Part shown: positions 55,708-64,000 of the stretch, piece after piece
How the letters are laid out: each line of letters begins with the position of its first letter
Numbering within the stretch: position 1 is the first letter of the stretch
Program-made: the position numbers and the translations under genes
The notes under the pieces: generated by a model
What the model saw: only the letters and a program-made list of their open reading frames with translations
What the model was told of the DNA's origin: nothing
The model's database searches: none
NCBI RefSeq assembly: GCF_910594005.1
Contig: NC_057847.1
Location: 53,458,001-53,522,000, forward strand
Reading direction: 5' to 3'
From: Cervus elaphus
Lineage: Eukaryota > Chordata > Mammalia > Artiodactyla > Cervidae
DNA: 64,000 nucleotides

Positions 55708-57379
55708 CAAATTCGGGTAGACTCTTTCAGGGCAGTCAACATGGACTGTTATACATTGTGCCAATGGTGCTGATATTCTCCCAGAATATTTTCAGACTTG
55801 AGCTTCCGGAATTGACATGAGGATATCAGCTATGCTCTTGTGAATACTCTCAACAAGAGCAAACTCTTCCTGAGTAGACTATTTCTGTTTTGGAACTAGT
55901 CAAAAGTCAGTCACAGTGGGGCTAACAAGTGAGATAGCTAATTAAATTTCATAAATCCTTGCTCAGTAGAAGATGTACTAGGAATATAGAATAATAATAC
56001 TATTTTTGGAAGAGTGATTCATATGCTTTCCATATAAAGACAAGAGTTCCAGAAACATCTTGAGTAAAGTTGGCATCCCATCAATGCCTAAACAGACGCT
56101 ACCATAAGCACGTTTTTCTTAGCATTTTCTGCCTCTTCTTCCAGGAACATTCCCTAGTTTCTTTGAAGACATTACACTTTATGTGATCTTAGTGATGCTC
56201 TTTGTTGAAATCCAGCAATGGGCATTTGACCCAGCATTAAGTGAGGGGAGCACCCACTCAATGGTCATGGATTTGTTTCAGAGGTGAACACACGGATGAA
56301 GCTTGGTCTACTCAGAGTCACTCAGTTTCAGTACTCTGGCAACTACTCTGAACCTGGAGTTGTGAGACAGGAAGATTGTGGCTGGAGAGCCAGCTTGCTC
56401 ACAAAATGGAACCTGAATATGAAACCAAAACACAGAGAAGTGGGGTCCTTACTCTAGGTACTTAGTGACTATAGTATTTATATGTACACTATGGATTTAG
56501 TATAAGCCTTTAGTAATGGACTTCTGGAAAATTTTTAGACCAAAGCATTCTGTTTTTATTCGAATGACTGAAAACATCTGACTTGCATAAGTTTAATATC
56601 AGAGCCATGTCCAATTAGCATCATCTTTATTCTAAGAGGGTGAGACTGAAGGGGTGGAAAAAGAGAGGAAAACATCTTATTCACATAAATTTTATAAATT
56701 ATACACTTAATAAATTAATCTTGTATACAAGGATACAAGGCCATTGAATTTTTTAGAATATCTTTAAATTTAAAAGTGAGAGTTATAAGTAAAATACTCA
56801 AATATCACTAAATCATTGATTTTGAAGGTCAGTTTATCTGGAGAATCTAAGACAGGGTTAATCATTTTAATCTGACTTCATGAATATGATTTGAAAGTCT
56901 GTCATGACTGAGGTTGAACCTTTGTATCTTGCAAGACAAAATTATATACAACCAGTCATTCTAAAGTGAAACAAAGCCAAATCAAATAAGGCAAATAAAG
57001 TAATATATATAAACTAGGATTATTATATTTATATGAACTATTATATATAATGTCAAAATAGCCAATATCTCCTCAAGACTAGGTATATCATCCAACTGCT
57101 GCCCCAAAGTACCAAATTTATTTAAATATGCTGTTGCTTCATATTCAAATTTTGTAGATTTCTTCACCACCACCTCTAGTGATGAAAATTGCACTGCCCT
57201 GTGACATTTAAGCTTCATTAAATTTACTATTCACATTCACTTGAGTTACATCAACAGTTTTTTCCTGAATTGTTTTCTATTCCTTTAAAAAAAAAAAACT
57301 GTTCAAGACAGTAGTTTTCAAATAGAAAAACAATTTGAACAAGGAACAAATTTATTTATCATGAATGACTTCAAATAAC
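55708..57379. other. Unassigned AT-rich sequence
   Basis: No gene or clear repeat. A run of 12 A lies near 57287-57298. The 78-codon minus frame at 56982-57218 ends in a hydrophobic Ile-rich stretch produced by AT-rich DNA and has no support. Confidence 0.5.
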
Positions 57380-57440
57380 GTGTGTGTGTGTGTATATATA
57401 TATATATGTCAAGGCATAGATGTGTGTGTATATATATGTG
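57380..57440. repeat. (TG)n(TA)n microsatellite
   Basis: GTGTGTG.. then TATATATA at 57380-57408, and a second GTGTGTGTATATATATGTG at 57420-57440. Confidence 0.92.
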
Positions 57441-57609
57441 AAAGTGATAGTCAATAGTGTTCAACTCTTCATGACCCCATGGACTATAGCCAGCTCAGGC
57501 TCCTCTGTTCAAGGGATTCTCCAAGCAAGAGTATTGGAGTGGGTAACTATTCCCTTCTCTACAGGATCTTCCTCACCCAGGGATCAAACCCAGATCTCCC
57601 ACATTGCAG
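57441..57609 (-). mobile_element. Bov-tA SINE, minus strand, head truncated at microsatellite
   Basis: AAAGTGATAGTCAATAGTGTTCAACTC..CCATGGACTATAGCC, CAAGCAAGAGTATTGGAGTGGG and the reversed tRNA part up to ATCAAACCCAGATCTCCCACATTGCAG. The terminal tRNA 5' part is missing and is replaced by the TA repeat. Confidence 0.9.
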
Positions 57610-57747
57610 GTATATATATATATATATGTGTGTGTGTATGTGTATGTGTGTGTGTATATGTGTGCGATATATATGTGTGTGATATACATGTGTATTGTGT
57701 AATATATATGTGTATGTGTGTAATATATGTGTGTGTGTGTGTGTGTA
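57610..57747. repeat. Compound (TA)n(TG)n microsatellite
   Basis: About 138 bp of alternating TA, TG and GTATATATGTG blocks. It produces the Val/Cys/Tyr and His/Thr/Tyr frames on the two strands, which are artefacts. Confidence 0.95.
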
Positions 57748-57953
57748 GGCTTCCTAGGTGGCACTAGTGGTAAAGAACCTGCCTGCTAATGCAGGGTACA
57801 TAAAAGATACAGATTTGATCTTGGGGTTGGGAGGGTTCCCTTGATATGGCAACCCACTCCAATATGCTTGCCTAGAGAATCTCATGGACAGAGGAGCCTG
57901 GCAGGCGACAGTCCACGGGATCGCAGAGTCGGATGTGACTCAAGTGACTGGGT

Positions 57954-57954
<1 letters not shown>
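57748..57954 (+). mobile_element. Bov-tA SINE between microsatellites
   Basis: GGCTTCCTAGGTGGCACTAGTGG head, CAGATTTGATCTTGGGGTTGG at the B box, body CCACTCCAATATGCTTGCC and GTGACTCAAGTGACTGGGTGTAC end. Lies opposite in orientation to the copy at 57.44-57.61 kb. Confidence 0.9.

Positions 57955-57988
<34 letters not shown>
57955..57988. repeat. (AC)n microsatellite in SINE tail
   Basis: About 16 uninterrupted AC units directly after the SINE end; a likely length-variable marker. Confidence 0.95.
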
Positions 57989-60013
57989 AGTGACTAAGGC
58001 TCCCAGCAAAAAGGGAACCAACAGATAAGCTTCCCTCTACAAAATACCATTTTCCCTTCCTTTAGATGTCATATTCTTTTCTAGGTAAAAAAACATACAA
58101 CAAGTATTAAGTGAAATCCCCATATATCATACCAGGGGACAAAGTTTCCAAAGACACACATTTCTAGGGTTGACAAAGATAGCAATAAAAATAAAACCAT
58201 AGAGACAGCCAGTAAATATTTATTTTGATAACAACAAGAATATTGGAAGGCATACAACTTCAGATATACTGCTTTCAATATCTTAGTTCTCCCTCATTTT
58301 GTATGAAATACTATATTACTCATAGAGCAATATTTAGATCTCAATTTTCAATTATTCAGCCACCTTTCTTATCACCTCCCCATTTTGCAAAGCACAAAAC
58401 CTATCAGCTTTTTCCCCAGGCCCCTCATTTCTGGATTAATCTGTACTCTTGACAGACACAAACTACTTGGGAGTTTGTGGTAATAGGCACCTGACATCAT
58501 TTTCATAAGTTTCTTTTTATACTACCTTTTAATTAACAGGATGGAGAATGAATAAGCCTGTCGTATGTTTCAACAAAATAAAAAAGAATATATTATAAGC
58601 CCACAAAAGTACATTGATTATGTCTACAAAGATATATAATTAAAAAGTATAAATCAAGGACTGCTATTTTACACTTGATTTCAGTTATTTTGAACACTTA
58701 TGGTCTAGAAGCACTCATTGTTAAGGATATGATATGATTTTATGTGTTTAGAGTAAATCTGCTGTAAGCGATTTTATAGTTTAATGAAAATAATTATAGT
58801 TTGAGTAAGTAGTATGAAGTGTATCTGATGCTACTTCCCCAAAATAAGCTGATATAAATTATCATGATTTATTATGGTTATTCCTCTGGCTATGTTTGGA
58901 GTGGATTCTAGAAAGTAATGATGATTCTAAAATTGCAAAAAAAAAAAAAAAAAAGCATTTCAGCTATTTTTCCTCAGATCTTTCTCTCTAAAATTGAAAT
59001 GATTTCCACTGTGGTACAGTATGTACTACTGTGAAGATGGCATTATTGTGCTGTCAGTTTGACAGCTTACTTTCATTTGCACCATTTGGTAAAAGAATAT
59101 CTTTTGGAGTTTTCTGAATATATCATATGCCACTGTTGCTACTTGTTCTTCATTTTTTAACCTATCACGTAGCAGCGCTATGCTCTAATACAAAGCCATG
59201 ATTACCCCTATTTAAACTCTTTATAGTTGCTCTAACTGCACAGTCATTTTCAGGTATTATTTTAACTTCATATCAAAAGTCAGAATAATAGATACTTTTC
59301 TCTTTGAAAGTGAAAGTGTTTTCAGGCCTGCCCATAATTTATAGATACCCTAGTCCAACCAAATGCTCCTTGGAAGGATTAAAAAAATTTTTGATAGGAT
59401 GTAGTCATTCCATGAGTTACTAGATGATTGGAAACAAGGCTCAAAGAACTTCACACTGAGTAAAGAATCTGATTAGAAAAGTCATGGCTCGTTTCCAAAC
59501 TTCCAAGCTCTTCATTCCACTAATCCCATCAACTAGTTCTTCCAACAGACATTTACTGAGGGCCAAGCAGATGTGTGACTCTGAACACTGACCAAAGGCT
59601 ATACAGTAGATGACCTATGAGGTTGGCAATGATATTAGAACATAAAAAGTGCAACAACCAAGCAATGCATAAATTTCCACTGGGGCAAAGGAAAGACATC
59701 TGATGCACTGTAGGAAGATTAACTTCTAAGTCTGTACCTAAACAGACTCAAAATGTCCACTTTTTACTGGTAAGTAAAAAGATATTTTCAGATAACAAAA
59801 CTTGCAATATTGCTCCTTCTCATTATCACTTGGAGCATCTTTTGCCCTTTGAATTTCATTGTTAAAGCAGTCAGTCTATATTGCCTTAATGTTATGGAAA
59901 TATTATGGGTCTTTTAGAGAACTGCCTCCTATTTTTTCCTAAATTTGACTCCAAAGTTTCTCGAGGGTTTAAATTGCTGCTCCTCAACAGTTATTTGAAA
60001 CATTTTATTAAAG
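57989..60013. other. Unassigned sequence with L2-like patch
   Basis: No gene supported. A run of 18 A is at 58937-58954. At 59545-59620 CCAACAGACATTTACTGAGGGCCAAGCAGATGTG has the reversed L2 3'-tail pattern. Confidence 0.45.
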
Positions 60014-60281
60014 AATCAACCTAAATATTCATTGGAAGTACTAATGATGAAGATCCAATTCTTTGGCCACCTGATGTGAAGAGAAAAAGACCCTGATGCT
60101 GGGAAAGATCAAAAGCAAAAGAACAGGGCAGCAGAGGATGAGATGGTTGGATGGCATCATTGACTCATTGGACATGAACTTGAGCAAACTCCAGAAGATA
60201 GTGGAGTACAGGGAAGCCTAGCATGCTGCAATTCATATGGTAGAAAAGAATTGGACATGACTCAGCAACTGAATAACAATT
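60014..60281 (+). mobile_element. BovB 3' fragment, old
   Basis: From AAAGAATCAACCTAAATATTCATTGG through GAGGATGAGATGGTTGGATGGCATC to GACATGACTCAGCAACTGAATAACAA. Has the AACAA-type end rather than AACTG repeats, plus internal deletions. Same older subtype as the copy at 49.1 kb. Confidence 0.88.
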
Positions 60282-60599
60282 AAAGAAGTCCGTCATTCTT
60301 CATCACAGAGGTCTGTCTTGATCGACTGTGATCTCCTTCATTGTAAACACATGAAAATTAGGGACATACGTAAATAGAGCCTCTTAAACCCAATGGCTTA
60401 GAAAAAAATTTCTTTAAACAATCTTTATTTTCTTACCACTTGGACTTCATATATAACAGGAAAATGATTTTTTAATTTATGTCTTAAAATGAATACATAT
60501 TAAAATACTTCCACTTGGGATTGATTATTTTTGTCTGCCACCGATTCTTGATGGGAGACACATTTGTCAGATATTGATACTAATTGTGTCAGAATAGGT
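60282..60599. other. Unassigned AT-rich sequence
   Basis: No gene or repeat recognised. Confidence 0.5.
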
Positions 60600-60800
60600 T
60601 TGAAATTACATACACCTGACTTCTAATTCAGGTTCCATTACTTTTACCTGTTACATGATTACAACTATGTTATTTAACCATTTGAGGCTTTGGCTTCCCA
60701 ATTTGTAAAATGGAGGCAATATTTCTTACCCAAAGGACTGTGGTAAGAATTATATTTTAAAAATTGCCTAGAAATTACTCTGTCATTAACAAGTTGTTCA
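60600..60800 (+). mobile_element. MIR SINE relic (sense)
   Basis: AACTATGTTATTTAACCATTTGAGGCTTTGGCTTCCC, ATTTGTAAAATGGAGGCAATATTTCTTACCC and GGACTGTGGTAAGAATTATA give the forward MIR core and 3' half. The only clear sense-orientation MIR in the window. Confidence 0.82.
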
Positions 60801-60999
60801 TATCTGATACTATTGGATACCAGTTACCAAACGGGGGATAGGAAACAGTCATTTTCTAGATAAATCATGTCCAGGGCAGGTCTATTTAGCCAACTGTATG
60901 CCAGGGAGAAAACAGCTATGGGTTTTCTTTTAAAAAGCCAAAATTTTCTGATTACCAACAGTTTTACCACCATTAGTACCTTGATTCACTACATACAGC

Positions 61000-61175
61000 T
61001 AATGACAATAATATCATTAGAATTATCTGGGAAGCTTTCAAAGAACTCAAATTCCTAGGTCCTATCTTAAAACCATCAAATAAAAATCTTTTGAGGTAAG
61101 ACTGAGATATCTAAATTTGAAATTGCTTCCTAGGTGATACTGATGCTCAACAAAGTTTAGGAAGCACTGCATTAA
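61000..61175. mobile_element. MER5-like hAT relic
   Basis: ATCATTAGAATTATCTGGGAAGCTTTCAAAG, CAAATTCCTAGGTCCTATC and GCTTCCTAGGTGATACTGATGCTCA..AGTTTAGGAAGCACTGC follow the two mirrored MER5-type ends. Confidence 0.65.
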
Positions 61176-61474
61176 ATGACCTAAGTCAAGGTTAAGTACA
61201 GTAGTGCAAGTAATACCATCTTGTTTAACCTACTTCTAAGACTTCAGAACAAAAGACTGACCTCGATCTAACCGAAGAGCAATTAACTCCTATCTGTCTT
61301 TATTCATCCATATAAAAAAGGGCAGCGAAAGATAACACTGGGTCAGTTAAGCACGCTTTTCACAATGTTCTTCTTAATGTGCTATTTTTATGTCAATTTG
61401 CCATCATCTAAAACCTTAGAAGCATTTTTCTAAAAAAAAAAAATTAAAATGTGGAATTTAAACCTACCTTAGTT

Positions 61475-61650
61475 CATGGGTGCTCAGCCTTCTTTACGCA
61501 CTGCATCATTTTGGGAGCTTTTGAAATGCTGACACTTGGGACCACCTCCAGATTCTGATGTAATTGGTTTGGGTGCTGTCCAGGTGGTTAAAATGTCCTG
61601 GTGATACTAGGGTGTGGCCCAGGCAAAATCACTACTGTTGTGATTAGACT
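61475..61650. mobile_element. MER5-like hAT relic
   Basis: GGTGCTCAGCC, CTGCATCATTTTGGGAGCTTTTG, CTCCAGATTCTGATGTAATTGGTTTGGGTG and GGGTGTGGCCCAGGCA are in MER5/MER58-like order. Confidence 0.55.
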
Positions 61651-61681
61651 ACTCATCTTGAGGATGATTGACTTCATCTGT

Positions 61682-62063
61682 GTCAGTTCAGTCATTCAGT
61701 TGTGTCCAGCTTTTTGTGACCGCATGGACTCCAGCACATCAGGCCTCCCTGTCCATCACCAACTCCCAGAGGTTACTCAGACTCATGTCCATTGAGTCAG
61801 TGATGCCATCCAAACATCTCATCCTCTATTGTCCCCTTCTCTTCCCGCCTTCAATCTTTCCCAGAATCAGGGTCTTTTCCAATGAGTCAGTTCTTCACAT
61901 CAGGTGGCCAAAGTATGGGAGTTTCAGCTTCAGCATCAGTCCTTCCAATGAATATTTAGGACTGATTTCCTTTAGGATGGACTGGTTGTATCTCCTTGCA
62001 GTCCAAGGGACTCTCAAGAGTCTTCTCCAACACCACAGTTCAAAAGCATCAATTCTTTGGCTT
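61682..62063 (-). mobile_element. BovB 3' part, minus strand
   Basis: GTCAGTTCAGTCATTCAGTTGTGTCC to ACAGTTCAAAAGCATCAATTCTTTGG. The 176-codon plus-strand frame at 61668-62198 is its antisense shadow extended into flanking DNA. It separates two MER5-like relics. Confidence 0.93.
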
Positions 62064-62089
62064 TTCTGCATACTTTTCCTCTATCCATA

Positions 62090-62222
62090 CCTGTGGTTTC
62101 CAAACTCTGTGGTCCTCAGATCCCCTGAGAAACTTCACAAACTAGATCCCCAAGTAGTCAAATCAGCAACTAAGAAACAGAAACAAGGAAAGTATTAAAA
62201 ATTCCCCAGGTAATTTTAATAA
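62090..62222. mobile_element. MER5-like relic
   Basis: CTGTGGTTTCCAAACTCTGTGGTCCTCAGATCCC..AAATTCCCCAGGTAATTTTAAT keeps the outer phrases of a MER5-like element; the middle is decayed. Confidence 0.5.
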
Positions 62223-62342
62223 TAATTAGTATCCACTAAGCAATTTTGTGCTAGGCAGTATTCTAATCCTTCTGCATATATTAATTAATCTTCAATAAAG
62301 CCAGTGAAGTAGAAGGGTTATCATTCTCCTTTTGAAACTGAG

Positions 62343-62955
62343 TGGGGCCCTATCGGGCTCCTGGGCATGGAGGCTTCCCGTTCCCCATTGCTTGTAGGCA
62401 AGACTTCAGCCTTCATGACCTTTCCCAAGTTCCAAGACTTCCCAGTTGGCACTAGTGGTAAAGAACCCACCTGCTAATACAGGAGATGTAAAAGGTTTGA
62501 CTCCTGGGTGGTGAAGACCACCCCTGCCTCTTCCTGGGAGGAGGGCATGATAACCCACTCCAGTATTCTTGCTTGGAGAACCCTATGGACAGAGGAGCCT
62601 GGTGGGCCACAGTCCTTAGGGTGGAGCAGCCAAGAAGTCACCTGAGGCAAGATTTAAGGAGCCAGAGAAGCTCATCAAGAGGAGGAGACTTGAGAGGAGA
62701 TTAGGGAGTGGAAGCACTGCTCATACCGTAATCTTGTCAGAGACCCCATCTTTGATCCACTGTTGTAAAAAATCCTCATCAGGTTCTCTGGAGTTGGGAC
62801 ACAGTTTTTTTGAGGCAGAAGCCTGTGTCTCCCTTTGCCTAGAAAAACAATAAAGCTATCCTTTTCTACTTCACCCCAAACTCTGTGTCTGGGATTTGAT
62901 TCAGCACCAGTGTGCAGAGAGGCCAGGCTTTCAGTAAGGCCTTCATAGTGAAAAA
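62343..62955 (+). mobile_element. LTR-like solo element inside MIR, carrying a Bov-tA
   Basis: Starts TGGGGCCCTATCGGGC right after the MIR break. Its right part has CACTGTTGTAAAAAATCC, a polyadenylation signal AATAAA at 62849-62854, a T/C-rich stretch, then CTGTGTCTGGGATTTGATTCAGCACC..GGCTTTCAGTA, typical of an R-U5 border. The MIR bases GAAACTGAG (62334-62342) and AAAACTGCG (62955-62963) may be the decayed target duplication. The right end is not a clean CA and is followed by eight A, so a retroposed transcript is an alternative. Family not named. Confidence 0.6.
62436..62646 (+). mobile_element. Bov-tA SINE nested in the LTR-like unit
   Basis: GACTTCCCAGTTGGCACTAGTGG head, degenerate B box GGTTTGACTCCTGGG, CCACTCCAGTATTCTTGCTTGGAG and GGTGGGCCACAGTCC. 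The 3' end is eroded. Confidence 0.88.
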
Positions 62956-63058
62956 AAACTGCGGAACAGAGAAGGTAAGTAACTCATCCTACATCACACA
63001 GACAGTAAGAGGCAGATCCATGGTTTGAACCCAGGCCATGGTATATCAGAGGCATGTT

Positions 63059-63195
63059 CTTATTTTTTTGTAGCAACCTTATGAGGTAGATGCACATAAT
63101 TATCATTTTATTGGGTGAGGAAATCCACATGGAAAACATTTAAAAATAATTGAAAACCAATATAGATAAATTATAAGCAGAGCTACTCATTATTG
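63059..63195. other. Unassigned, possible second MIR scrap
   Basis: GTAGCAACCTTATGAGGTAGATGC..ATCATTTTATTGGGTGAGGAAATCC (63073-63130) resembles the reversed MIR middle again. Confidence 0.4.
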
Positions 63196-63405
63196 TTTTG
63201 TCTGTTGTTTAGTTGTTAAGTCATGTCTGACTTTTGTGACCCCATGGATTGTAGCCCACCAGGCTCCACTATCCACGGGCTTTCCCAGACAAAAATACTA
63301 GAGTGGGTTGCCATTTCCTTCTTCTGGGGATCTTCCTGACCCAGGGATCAAATCTGCATCTTCTGAGTTGGCAGCTGGATTCACTTACCACAGTGCCACC
63401 AGCAC
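63196..63405 (-). mobile_element. Bov-tA SINE, minus strand
   Basis: GTTGTTTAGTTGTTAAGTCATGTCTGAC..GACCCCATGGATTGTAGCCC, GAGTGGGTTGCCATTTCC and reversed tRNA part ATCAAATCTGCATCTTCTGAG..CTTACCACAGTGCC. The TGTTGTTTAGTTG start is the reversed CAACAA-type tail. TSD not clear. Confidence 0.92.
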
Positions 63406-63849
63406 TGATTAACTAAGCTAGCCATTAAGCACCTGTATCCTCTTTAAAAAAAGGTGAACTTATTTCATCTCCAATTCCTTTTTTGAGATTCTATAGTCTT
63501 TTCAGCCATGATGGCCAAATGTTAAGAGTTGGACCTTTTTTTTTCTGCTCTAGAGGAATTTTTTTTACTGCTTTTGTTTACAAGATGGGTTGTCTTTTGT
63601 ACATACAAATAATGACTCTGGCATTGAGCTAGCCACTATAGCTGGTATGGTCTTTCAGTTTCTTTGGATATTTGGTAACATCCAGTTTCAAAAGAACTTG
63701 TTCTCTCTCTTTGAATGTATATGTTGGCATATCACGGGCTAGGAGGAAGACCTCTATGGAAGAATGGATTAGACACCATATATATGTTTTTATTTTCCAA
63801 CATACAGTGCAGAGTTCAAAGACAGTGAGATAGCACGTAAAACACTGAC
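63406..63849. other. Unassigned sequence
   Basis: T-rich patches near 63537-63567. The 80-codon minus frame at 63629-63871 has no family resemblance that I recognise. Confidence 0.45.
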
Positions 63850-64000
63850 CGCTTGTCTTGCTGTACCTCACTGTTCGCTGAAGCCAGGGTGGGCAAGACG
63901 CGAGCAGGGAAGCTGGAAGAAACGTCGAGGAACTGCAGACATGTATATTCTCTCCTGGCTGCTGCAGCAGCCACAGACATTCTGTACTCTCTCGTAGCTG
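63850..64000. other. GC/CpG-richer sequence cut by the window edge
   Basis: The last 150 bp have several CpG sites (GACCGC, TTCGC, GACGCGAGC, AACGTCGAGG, CTCGTAG) in contrast to the CpG-poor DNA before. A perfect 16-bp palindrome GGCTGCTGCAGCAGCC lies at 63957-63972. It may be the start of a young LTR or other ruminant repeat, or a regulatory region; the edge prevents a decision. Confidence 0.35.

Larger units (their letters stand above)
62225..63058 (-). mobile_element. MIR SINE relic (antisense), split by an LTR-like insertion
   Basis: Left half 62225-62342: CTAAGCAATTTTGTGCTAGGCAG..TTTTGAAACTGAG. Right half from about 62956: AACTGCGGAACAGAGAAGGTAAGTAACTCATCCTACATCACACAGACAG..GGTTTGAACCCAGGCC. 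The halves meet at the same point of the MIR (AAACTGAGG..ACAGAGAGG), so the 0.6 kb between them is an insertion. Confidence 0.85.

Noticed and set aside
57420..57767. 115-codon frame with repeated Val/Cys/Tyr and its His/Thr-rich opposite
   Set aside because: Produced by TG/TA microsatellite translation.
57955..57988. Regular repeats that might suggest a CRISPR array
   Set aside because: Simple dinucleotide microsatellite in a mammalian genome; no spacers of the right kind anywhere in the window.
61668..62198. 176-codon plus-strand open frame
   Set aside because: Antisense shadow of a BovB 3' part extended by chance into flanking DNA.

Overview
This window is mammalian nuclear DNA from a ruminant, most likely a bovid. 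The diagnosis rests on repeats: many copies of the Bov-tA and Bov-A/Bov-A2 SINEs, eleven pieces of the BovB (RTE-clade) LINE with its repeated CAGTT 3' end, and two tRNA-derived SINEs of the cetartiodactyl CHR type. The base composition is AT-rich. I found no intact host protein-coding gene, no convincing exon series, no functional tRNA or rRNA gene, and no bacterial or phage-like organisation. The window is best read as intergenic or deep-intronic DNA; the sequence alone does not say which. Species and chromosome cannot be fixed by eye.

Layout. 0-7 kb: a Bov-A2 dimer with target-site duplication (TSD) at the left edge, then long unassigned AT-rich sequence with an old L1 piece and a CA repeat. 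7-15 kb: MER5-like DNA-transposon relic, a 0.94-kb BovB tail, several Bov-tA copies, L2 pieces. 18-25 kb: Bov-tA copies with clear TSDs, a solo LTR, a repeat-poor 1.9-kb stretch holding a GC- and CpG-richer patch with a splice-like 20-nt segment, then an old L2 into which a BovB has inserted. 26.3-28.5 kb: an ancient L1M-type 5' region split by a Tigger1-like DNA transposon that keeps both ends and its TA target duplication but has lost most of its transposase. 28.8-29.5 kb: two CHR-type SINEs. 32-34 kb: the longest BovB (about 2 kb, minus strand). 34-43 kb: MIR relics and an L2 interrupted by a Bov-tA and by an old LTR. 45.7-50.7 kb: a cluster of four BovB pieces. 51.8-53.7 kb: L1M 3' end with a nested Bov-A, an MLT1/MST-like LTR, and a bare A-rich tract between perfect 15-bp direct repeats. 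57.4-58.0 kb: two Bov-tA copies in opposite orientation embedded in TG/TA/AC microsatellites. 60-64 kb: MIR, MER5-like relics, BovB pieces, and a three-layer nest (MIR, LTR-like unit, Bov-tA).

The genes here are all dead parts of transposons: BovB reverse-transcriptase fragments broken by frameshifts, one with both aspartates of motif A changed to glycine, and a stub of a Tigger transposase. The SINEs share the BovB-type 3' end and are understood to have been mobilised by BovB, so the layers record successive waves: L2/MIR/L1M/MER5/Tigger, then mammalian LTRs, then ruminant BovB and Bov SINEs. By my own rough addition BovB pieces cover about 7.8 kb (about 12%). I did not find a previously undescribed biological system; the most useful leads are the splice-flanked CpG-rich patch near 22.2 kb, the tail-only insertion at 53.66 kb, and the nested insertions, which give clean relative dates. 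Family names are from memory of consensus sequences, with no database search.
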